From Turbatrix aceti (taxonomy: Eukaryota; Nematoda; Chromadorea; Rhabditida; Panagrolaimidae), in assembly GCA_963969345.1 (NCBI GenBank), contig OZ017770.1, positions 8,627,246 to 8,691,245 of the forward strand: 64,000 bases of DNA, given 5' to 3'. Shown here piece after piece: positions 49,788-59,900 of this stretch. The position numbers and the translations under genes were made by a program. The notes under the pieces were generated by a model. It was not told the DNA's origin. It searched no databases and worked only from the letters and a program-made list of their open reading frames with translations. Numbering within the stretch: position 1 is the stretch's first letter; each line of letters begins with the position of its first letter.

Positions 49788-52075
49788 AAATACAACGCGA
49801 GACTTACAAAAGATCCCTACGAAATTATTTTACTATGCACACCGATAATATGTAACTCAAAGAGAAATCCTTACTTCGTCATTCTCGACTAACTGAATAA
49901 AAAGTCATGTCAGAAACAAAAACCATTCAACAATAGCGTTCGCCAACGGATCGACGCACGACAAAAAATACGACGAGCTTGGGAGAGTTTGCCTACCTCA
50001 AACTCTCCCTACTAGGCACGCGCACACGTCTTCTGCAAAAAAGTGTTCGACCTACACGCGCAGCTGTCTCGTACTGCTTTTTTTGTAAAAACAATTGTCG
50101 CACAAAAACAAAAGCAAGTACTACATACCCCAATCAGTTAGACGTTTTTCGGATGGTTCAGCTTCGTAAGAATGGTAAACCTATTTTTGTAAACGGCCTT
50201 GCTCTTGCAGGCTTGAGGAGAACGAAAACTAACAGTTTTCGACCACCTTCAGGTAGTCGAGGAAGTTCCGGAGCCGAAAACCCCCTAGCTTTTTTGGAAC
50301 AAAGTTCGATCATGAACGAAAGAAAAGCCAACGTTGCTTTGTCAAAAAAGTACTCGAAGAGCCAATTCGGCTCAGCCAAATACAACGCGAGTTACAAAAC
50401 ATCCCTACGAAATTATTTTACTATGCACACCGATAATATGTAACTCAAAGAGAAATCCTTACTTCGTCATTCTCGACTAACTGAATAAAAAGTCATGTCA
50501 GAAACAAAAACCATTCAACAATAGCGTTCGCCAACGGATCGACGCACGACAAAAAATACGACGAGCTTGGGAGAGTTTGCCTACCTCAAACTCTCCCTAC
50601 TAGGCACGCGCACACGTCTTCTGCAAAAAAAGTGTTCGACCTACAAGCGCAGCTGTCTCGTACTGCTTTTTTTGTAAAAACAATTGTCGCACAAAAACAA
50701 AAGCAAGTACTACATACCCCAATCAGTTAGACGTTTTTCGGATGGTTCAGCTTCGTAAGAATGGTAAACCTATTTTTGTAAACGGCCTTGCTCTTGCAGG
50801 CTTGAGGAGAACGAAAACTAACAGTTTTCGACCACCTTCAGGTAGTCGAGGAAGTTCCGGAGCCGAAAACCCCCTAGCTTTTTTGGAACAAAGTTCGATC
50901 ATGAACGAAAGAAAAGCCAACGTTGCTTTGTCAAAAAAGTACTCGAAGAGCCAATTCGGCTCAGCCAAATACAACGCGAGTTACAAAACATCCCTACGAA
51001 ATTATTTTACTATGCACACCGATAATATGTAACTCAAAGAGAAATCCTTACTTCGTCATTCTCGACTAACTGAATAAAAAGTCATGTCAGAAACAAAAAC
51101 CATTCAACAATAGCGTTCGCCAACGGATCGACGCACGACAAAAAATACGACGAGCTTGGGAGAGTTTGCCTACCTCAAACTCTCCCTACTAGGCACGCGC
51201 ACACGTCTTCTGCAAAAAAAGTGTTCGACCTACAAGCGCAGCTGTCTCGTACTGCTTTTTTTGTAAAAACAATTGTCGCACAAAAACAAAAGCAAGTACT
51301 ACATACCCCAATCAGTTAGACGTTTTTCGGATGGTTCAGCTTCGTAAGAATGGTAAACCTATTTTTGTAAACGGCCTTGCTCTTGCAGGCTTGAGGAGAA
51401 CGAAAACTAACAGTTTTCGACCACCTTCAGGTAATCGAGGAAATTCCGAAGCCGAAAACCCCCTAGCTTTTTTGGAACAAAGTTCGATCATGAACGAAAG
51501 AAAAGCCAACGTTGCTTTGTCAAAAAAGTACTCGAAGAGCCAATTCGGCTCAGCCAAATACAACGCGAGTTACAAAACATCCCTACGAAATTATTTTACT
51601 ATGCACACCGATAATATGTAACTCAAAGAGAAATCCTTACTTCGTCATTCTCGACTAACTGAATAAAAAGTCATGTCAGAAACAAAAACCATTCAACAAT
51701 AGCGTTCGCCAACGGATCGACGCACGACAAAAAATACGACGAGCTTGGGAGAGTTTGCCTACCTCAAACTCTCCCTACTAGGCACGCGCGCACGTCTTCT
51801 GCAAAAAAAGTGTTCGACCTACAAGCGCAGCTGTCTCGTACTGCTTTTTTTGTAAAAACAATTGTCGCACAAAAACAAAAGCAAGTACTACATACCCCAA
51901 TCAGTTAGACGTTTTTCGGATGGTTCAGCTTCGTAAGAATGGTAAACCTATTTTTGTAAACGGCCTTGCTCTTGCAGGCTTGAGGAGAACGAAAACTAAC
52001 AGTTTTCGACCACCTTCAGGTAATCGAGGAAATTCCGAAGCCGAAAACCCCCTAGCTTTTTTGGAACAAAGTTCG
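49788..52075. repeat. 589-bp tandem array, 3.9 units, carrying a ckk-1 exon 4 relic in each unit
   Basis: The period is 589 bp (for example ATGGTTCAGCTTCG at about 50,153, 50,742, 51,331 and 51,920; the first unit is 1 nt longer). Units 2 and 3 are almost identical; units 3 and 4 share changes such as GGTAATCGAGGAAATTCCGA for GGTAGTCGAGGAAGTTCCGG. Each unit contains a perfect 11-bp inverted repeat (GGGAGAGTTTG ... CAAACTCTCCC, loop 7 nt) and a segment matching ckk-1 exon 4 on the minus strand (50,122-50,228 and repeats). The last unit is interrupted at about 52,075 by a jump back to an internal unit sequence. Confidence 0.92.
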
Positions 52076-52184
52076 ACGACAAAAAATACGACGAGCTTGG
52101 GAGAGTTTGGGGTAGGCACTGCCTACCTCAAGGCGCTGTGCACTGTCATCGCGTACTGCTTTTTTGTAAAGAGTTACTAATAGG

Positions 52185-52236
52185 CAGGTAGTAATCATTT
52201 GTCTGTTGATCGACAACAATCACATTGAGACAGGAC
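52185..52236 (-). pseudogene. Relic of ckk-1 exon 2
   Basis: GTAATCATTTGTCTGTTGAT continuing CGACAACAATCACATTGAGA aligns with GTAGCTATCATTGGTCTGAT and CGACAACAGTCACTCTCCTT of ckk-1 exon 2 (around 35,350-35,400). On the minus strand it corresponds to the VTVVDHQTND segment before the kinase domain. It lies beyond the exon 4-like repeats in the order expected for a minus-strand kinase copy, so the satellite and this relic may descend from one duplicated ckk-1 gene. Confidence 0.55.
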
Positions 52237-52699
52237 ACTTCACCTGTTTTGGTTCTTTTGGTCACTTATAGGTGACTTCCCAGACTCTGTGTCGTCTTGT
52301 GAGCCTCTTGTCGCTGGCCGTTGATTGGCACACGCTTCTCGACCTCACATCAGTTGAACACGATTGCTGTCAAATTTCGGCGACAACATCTTGATTTAAA
52401 AAAATCGCTGTTTTAGACAAGAATTATTTCAGCTTCAGGTGCCAATAAATAAATATTTGATCTTGAAGTCATTTTGCGTAATAACAATCAAACAGTATAA
52501 TGAAGGCAAAATTGTGGCAAAGTCAACAACTTTAATTAAATTGTGTTTTTCAGCAATTTTTTTTGGACTATACTTTGTTTTTTTTTTGCTATCCTTTCTT
52601 TCTTTCGCGGCGATGCCGGTTTTGGCACTGAAAAACTTTTTCTTCTCTTTTTGTATGCATTTGACACAACTTTTGTACGTCCGTTTTTTTTACTACATA

Positions 52700-53952
52700 C
52701 AAGGTGCTAGAGCTCATCTTCTGCACAATGAAGACGGAATGTTCAACATTACACTTCGCTGAAGCATGTTGCCTTGTCTCACTTTTATTTCGTATTATGC
52801 CAATAAATGAACGTTAGTATTGATTGACTGTTGTTACAAAGTACATATGTAAATTTTAGTGATAGATCGGGATACTCATAAATCAAAAGTTATTGTTCAA
52901 GTCCAATCAGGTTCAAGTCGAAGTCATGAATGAAAAGCCTCGTTACAAAAATGTAAGAAAGCTAGGCTTTCTATTTCCTTAACTTGCGATGATGCAAACT
53001 GTGATAAAAACATTATTACAAACATTATGACGATGGTTTACAAAGTACTTTGTTTTGTGAATCATTTCTATTCAAAAGTGCAATTTGAACTTTAATGTCT
53101 AGTTTTTTTTGGTTGAAGTGTAAACAAATTAGTTTGGCCACGCAAGTTTGAAATATTTTGAAAAGGCAAACTTGTTATAACTCACAACCAGATGATACTG
53201 TCGGTAGAGATTAAACTTAAATATGATCCGAAAAACGATTGAGCAACAAAATACGTGAGTGCTTGGAATGAAAAAAAAATACACTTGAATTTTTTTTGAA
53301 CTGTACCAATTGATTTGCAAACCGTTACAGAAACGCAACACAACTAAAATAAAATTCAGCGTAAAATTCGAGAAAACGATAATCTGAGTTTTTGTATGAC
53401 CCTTATACTCCGTTTTGAGTACACTTTTTCAGCGTCAATCTGTCAAAATAAAAAAAAAATACAGCTCGCTAGCATGTATCAAATTTCAGCATATTATTAA
53501 TTTTGAGGAGGTTGAGTACAAAAAGAAGAAAAAAATATTAACAAGGATACACACGTACTGGTATAGGATCGTCGACGACGATTACGCCTTGTTTGCTCCG
53601 CCCGCAAAAAGATGACTGTAATTATGTATGGGGTGTGCAATGGTACTAAGTAAGTGGAAAGCCGGTCTGAGCCGATCGACTACTGAACTGACCGACACGC
53701 GTCCGACCCACGTCGGCCGTGGCAGCAATACCAGAGCGAGGTTGAATATACTGAGTAGGGTTCTTTTGGGATGTTCATTTTATTTAGCAAAAATTCGTTG
53801 TGTTCACGCTGGAGTCAGGTTAATGGTCGTCATGCAGAGGGATGACGGAGAATTTTAGGATGCGTGCAGCTTCGTGTTTTTGAGGCAAATCGATTGTGCT
53901 AATTTAATTTATTTTATTGTTTTGCCAATTATAAATATCGTTTAACTTTTAG
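52700..53952. other. Intergenic region upstream of the WAP-cassette gene
   Basis: About 1.25 kb of mostly AT-rich sequence. A GC-richer patch at 53,640-53,760 includes a 76-codon frame starting at 53,628 that has no other support. The upstream regulatory region of the following gene must be here or further left. A TTTTAG acceptor ends at 53952, seven bases before the start codon, as at a spliced-leader addition site. Confidence 0.45.
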
Positions 53953-53959
53953 CTCTCAA

Positions 53960-56900
53960 ATGCCGCCTGGCAGTAGAGGGTATCTGATATTCTTGATATG
54001 TTTTTATGTCGTTACCGGGCAGTTTGAAAGCATACTGCGCACGCAATTGACGACAAACGGTAACGGACCATGCCTCAGTCGACCCCTAGGATGCAGTTTA
54101 AACTGTCCATATGGATTTGCATGGGGATTAACACACAACTGTCTGTGCATCTGTCAAATTGATCCCTGCTTGGTAAATTTTATCACCCTATACGTGTTTT
54201 GGACGAGTTGAACCTACCTTTTTTTAGAACAAGCTTTGTTCAAACGGCGAACGGTGTCTTATAAGCCAGGGAGTTGCACAATGCGTCTCTCAGATTGGTA
54301 TGTTGTCCCAATGTTTTGGGTTTTCTTTGCGGCTCTTGTAAACAAGATTTATACAAATCTGTCACTTTCAGTATCGCAGAGCAGCTTGTTCAAAAGCAGA
54401 GGTCAAGTGGGAGAATGCCCTTACCTGGTCGGCGGCCTTTGCGTCGATCGGTGCCAGAGTGATACGGATTGCGTTGGACAGATGAAATGCTGTTCCAATG
54501 GATGTGGAAAGGAATGCGTGTTGCCGGTGACTGTCGTGCCTATTTTGCATTCCCTGCCCATCAAGCCCATCACAAGTGGCCAAATTCCAAGCATTATAAC
54601 TTCTAATTCACTCAGTAAGCCTACAAAATTTTTTGTAAACATTTGAGAAAGTCAATTTTCAGATGAACGACCAGTGCAAGCTCTTTCCGGCAGAAAATCA
54701 GAAAAAGTAGGATACTGCCCTTCAAAAGCGGCTCTAAAAGACCGGAAATGCGATACCGAATGCACAAAAGACGCCGACTGTCCGGGAGTGGCAAAATGCT
54801 GCGAAACAGGTTGCGGACAAATTTGTACAGCACCTGAACGAGCTACAAGTTTGTTTTTTGCACCATGTTGTTTTTAAACTTTTTTGTGATTTTGTTTAGC
54901 GTGCATTCATCTACTTTCCGCTGTTGAACGGTTACCCGAACGCCAACTCGATCACGGCTACGTTCCGCAGTGCTCAATCATTGACGGCACCTTTGCGCCC
55001 ATTCAATGCAATGATGTAAATACACTTTCCATTGTTTTACCCGCAAAATGTTTAATTTGTAGGACTATTGTTGGTGTGTTGACATTTACACGGGAATCGA
55101 AATCACCGGCACAAAAATCTTGCTCGAAAGCAAGTTATCTATTCAATGTCAAGGTAAGGAAGGGTGCGAGGGAAATGCTTTATTGTTTACTTGTTGGACG
55201 ATGGATGTGACCACTGCTGTCACAGGTTTTGACATGTAGCTCGGTGAAAAGATCTGTATTATTTTTTTTGTTCACACATTTACTATTTCCGTAAGTAACC
55301 ACGCGTCAAAGGATTATTTACACACTTTTTTATTCACCTTCCCCGTTGCTTTGAGATCAAAGACGGTAATTTGATTTGTTTCACCCCTCTTCCGTACGCG
55401 ACGACAAAATGGGAATATTTACAAAAAAAAACATTGCTTAAAATTAGCACTTTTTAGAAAGAAGAATTTGTCTCAATATATGCGGCGACAAACAGTGTGC
55501 GCATGGGATCAGGACAGATTCCAACGGATGCCCCGTAAACACCTGTGAATGCAATAACATCTGCAGGAATGTCAAGTAAGATTTGATTGTTTTACAAACA
55601 AACAGACGATAACAAGATTCATTTTCTAACAGGTGTGAAAACGGCTTCGATGAATGCCAATTAGTCGAGCCTGATTGTGCGGAATCGCCATGTCAACCCG
55701 TGCCGCGATGTTGGTTTTTGTATACTACCACTTTATCGGACTTTATGTACTTGATTGTTTGTTTACAGGCTTACTTAATCCCTGTACAAATGGCTTACCA
55801 ATGACCTTGCCAAACGGCGTGACGGCTCTGTGTTCCCAAACAAGCCAATGCTGGGAAAACCATTGGTGTCATCAGGTTGGTCTTGTCTTGTCTTGTAGTG
55901 TGGTGTTTGAATTCCTTACTTAGATGATTTTATGAAGTTTACGTACGTACAAAATAATCGATTCGCGTAGGCGCTTAATCTTTTGGTTATGACTTTCCTG
56001 TCGCCAATCCCAGCGATAAAACACGTGTCGTCTTTCGACGGTAATTATCTGTTCAAAAGACGACGCATTGTGAACGACGCCCGATAAGTCATCTGGCAAA
56101 ACTAGTTTTTTTTTGTACGCAGAAGAACTACATACAAAATCATGCATATGTACATATGCCGTGATCGACGAGGGATTAAGATTTTCTGTCAAACGCAAGA
56201 ATTATACAACAGCTTTTTTGACGTTTAGAAAATATAAGAAGGCAATAAGATTGGCACAATTCTCATGCACCTGATGTGTGATTCTAAGAAAGGAGAAGAC
56301 TTTTGCAAGGGTTTATTTTTTGTACAGAAAAAAATTTAGTCGCTTGTGATTGTGGTAACTTGGAACAAGGGATAACCGCTGCATGCAATTAATAATTTTG
56401 AATTTACATATGCAAGATTATTTTTTCACAGACATGATTTTTTTACAAAAATCAAAAATTTCAGATTGGTTACAACGGATTAGGCTTCTGCTGCCCGGCA
56501 CCGGAAAGCGCAAGTCGGCAAGGTCATTGCGAGGCACGCGTGCCACGGCATATGACAAACTGCGCCGCAGAATGCAGGTAAGTACACCTGAAATGTGCCG
56601 TGCCGAAATCTGAGCTTGTTTAATTTGTCTTTAAGATCGGACGTTGATTGTCCTACAATATCCAAGTGCTGCTTTGATGGCTGCGGCTTGAAGTGTATGA
56701 ATGCCGAATTTGAGCCAAATCCCTTCCAACACAGGCCAGCATCAAAGATAGTGTCGGCGAGTCAAGTTGACCTACAAAAAACCAACAAAGGTATGACGAC
56801 CTGTCATCATGCGTTTTTTTTTGCATACTCAAAAAATTGTATACTTTAGATATAATTAACCCGTTACTCGCTGAATGCCCTGACCTGGGTTCGTCACCCG

Positions 56901-59900
56901 AAACTCAGTCATGTACAAAAATGTGTCATACGGACAGCGATTGCACAGGATTACGCCGATGCTGCAGCCATGGGTGTTCGCAAGTCTGCATTTATCCCCA
57001 GAAAACAACCCGTAAGCGATTTTGATACAAAAGCATGTATGACTTTTATACATTTTTTTGCAGCCTGCATTCACAGGGCAATTACCCACGAAATTTACGT
57101 GCTCAGAAATACACCCAAATGCACACCGGCAGGAAATTACGAACAAAGTCAGTGCGATGACGATCGGTGTTTCTGCGTGGATCCCATAACAGGGGACGAA
57201 ATTCCAAATACCGGGGTACCAATCGGCAATGAACCCTACTGCCAATCTATCCAACAAACAACCTGTCCGATAATAAGCTGTTCTGTTTCGTGCCCTCATG
57301 GACACCTCACCGACGACAACGGATGCAAGACCTGCGCGTGCAAAAACCCCTGTGAGGACGTTCGATGCCCTCAAGGCCAAATCTGCATTACAGCAACCGT
57401 CCAGTGCTTCCAGAGATCCAATTGTCCTCCCCAGCCGAGATGTGAGTAGACAGACAACTTTCTTAGACAATACATGGTAGAAAACTTTCTTTCAGGCATA
57501 GTCAATGCCTGTCGCGAATATCCCTACACCCGGTTCAGCGGAATAATCGAGCAATGCGACGATGCGTGTCCCATCGGATATTGGTGCAACAATGTCGGAT
57601 ACCCCGGCAAGGGGGGTGTCTGTTGCCCGGAAATAGTCACTGCCAAGAATGGTCAACAAATTGTCCAGGAGCCGCATGCAATTCACTCCGGTAGTTGTCC
57701 TTCAGTCAGCGTCGGCATAGACAATAATCCGAGTCAATGTCACGCGGAGTGTCACTTTGACGACGAGTGCCCAGCCACTTCTAAATGCTGTTTTACCGGA
57801 TGTGGATTAAGATGCACCGCGTCAACTACCGGAGGGGACTTTGCGTCATCCGTGAGTTCCCGGCCGTCTCATTCCCAGGGACCAAGTGAATCTGCAACGA
57901 CGTTCCGCAGAATTTCACCAGTAAAAACCGGTGAATGCCCCAAGTTACCTGAAGGTCCGAGATTTGACTGCCGATCCGGTCAAGACGACTGTACAACGGA
58001 TCAAGATTGTCCGGGGATCAAGAAATGCTGTTCCGATGGATGTTTCATGAGGTGTCTCTACGCAGAGAGGACCACGGCTTGCCTGCACAAACAAGCAGCC
58101 TACGACAAGCTCGATCTCGGTCTTCTCATCAGATGCACTGACGACGGCGAATTTGAGGATATCCAATGTCAAAATCAGCATTGCTGGTGCGTGGATAAAA
58201 AGGGCGATGAGGTCACCGGTACAAAAGTTTCCATCGGTCTGCGACCAAACTGCCAATCAAGAAGATTCTGTTCGGACAGAAATTGCGCGTCAAGAGCCGT
58301 CTGTCCATTTGGCTACGTGAAGGATTCCAACGGATGCGACACCTGTGAATGCGACAACCCATGCAGACAGGTGCAATGCGTCAACCCCTATCAGATCTGC
58401 ATTCCTGCTCCTGTGCAGTGCCTGGAAGGCATTTGTCCTCAGATGCCCAAGTGTGTCCTCAACATTTGTCCTACCGGCAATCCTCTATTGCACGAAGCAA
58501 GTGGTGAACCGATATACTGCAGAGACAACTCCCAGTGCCACGGTCATAATACCCATTGTCGGTTGTTCAATAAGAACAATGGATTCTGCTGCGTTGGTGT
58601 CGAATCGCCGAGTCATCCCGGAGTTTGTCCGGTGTCTAATTCGACGATTTCGCAGTATCCTGTAGTAGAAGAACGATGCCACGTTGACTGTAAAGAAGAC
58701 GACGACTGTAGCAATCATGAAAAGTGTTGCTTTACCGAACCCTGCAATCTGAAGTGTATCAAAGCCGGTTTGTATTTTTTTGTCAGACTTTTTTTACATT
58801 CCGTTTTTTTAGAAAAAGTCACAGAAGAGTTTAGACCCTCAATTCCGCATCGCAAAATCGGTGAATGTCCGGTTGTACAAGATTTGGATCTGAAATACTG
58901 CAATCGGGAATCGGTGGAAACCTGCAGGACAGGTGAGCTGTTTTTTTAATCAAAAGTTGTTAAATTATGGCTTTTAGACGTCGACTGTCCGTCAGTGCAG
59001 AAATGTTGCTTTGACGGGTGCGCAAAAAGTTGTCAGTACGCGGATACGAACACTGAGTGCTTCCACGCTTTGGCAGCTCATGACCAACTCCTTCGCTTCC
59101 ATGCCACCTCCCAATCTGTTCCCCGATGCAGCTCAGACGGATCCTTTGAACACATTCAGGTTCATGGAAACACGGCTTGGTGCGTGGATGCCCATGGATT
59201 GGAAATCGTGGGAACGAGATCAGTCGGCAAACAACCAACTTGCTCGAGTCCCAAAAACTGCCCGATTATCTCGTGCACCAAACAGTGCCCATTTGGCTAC
59301 GAAATCAACGAACAGGGATGTCCTGTTTGTGGCTGTAAAAATCCGTGTGCCGAAATCCAGTGCTCACTCAACTACGTTTGCCGCGTTGTTTCGATCAAGT
59401 GTTTCCTCACAAGTTGTACTCCAGTGGCAAAATGTGTACTGAATGCCTGTCCCCGAGGCGAACCGCTAGAATCATCAGAATCTGGGTTACTGAGAATCTG
59501 CCACAGCGACGAACACCAGCACTGTCCCCAGGGCTGGTTCTGCCACTCTTTTGGCATGATGAACATTTCTTACTGCTGTTCTGGCACTTTGCCGATCACC
59601 CAATTTCAAGCAGATCACCAGGATTCATGTGCATCGCTGCCTGCTTTGATCACTCCAAAACATGATTACCTGAATGCGATCGAGTGCAAAATGAACCACG
59701 ACTGCGTGGACGACGGTCCGTGTTGCTATAACGGCGTTGGAACGAGTTGTACGACCTCTGTGAGAGCAAAAGTCATTGACGAAACCCCAGCTTTTGCTGC
59801 TACAACGCTGACTCCCATTCGAGCACAGACATCGGTTTCGCTGAATGTCGAGAAACTTGGAACTTGTCCGACAAACAATACGATTACTTCAGGATGTCGA

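Larger units (their letters stand above)
44430..52692 (+). repeat. Dispersed repeat, copies 44,430-44,850, 52,366-52,692 and a short piece at 45,966-46,055
   Basis: Copies share AATCGCTGTTTTAGACAAGA, CCAATAAATAAATATTTGAT, CTATCCTTTCTTTCTTTCGC and GGCGATGCCGGTTTTGG in the same order, plus the segment CATTTGACACAA then TTTTTTACTA. The first two copies differ by indels and substitutions. I see no terminal repeats or coding capacity, so the class is unknown. Confidence 0.65.

Noticed and set aside
49788..52075. CRISPR-like repeat array
   Set aside because: Repeats are 589 bp with no spacers, in a eukaryotic genome; it is satellite-type DNA.
50153..52180. Repeated 75-96 aa frames on both strands in the 589-bp array, with MVQLRKNGKPIFVNGLALAG on the plus strand
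   Set aside because: They recur only because the array is tandem; the first part is antisense to a kinase-exon relic, and no splice or homology evidence supports translation.
53628..53858. 76-codon frame before the cassette gene
   Set aside because: No signal peptide, homology or splice connection; it lies in the likely upstream regulatory region.
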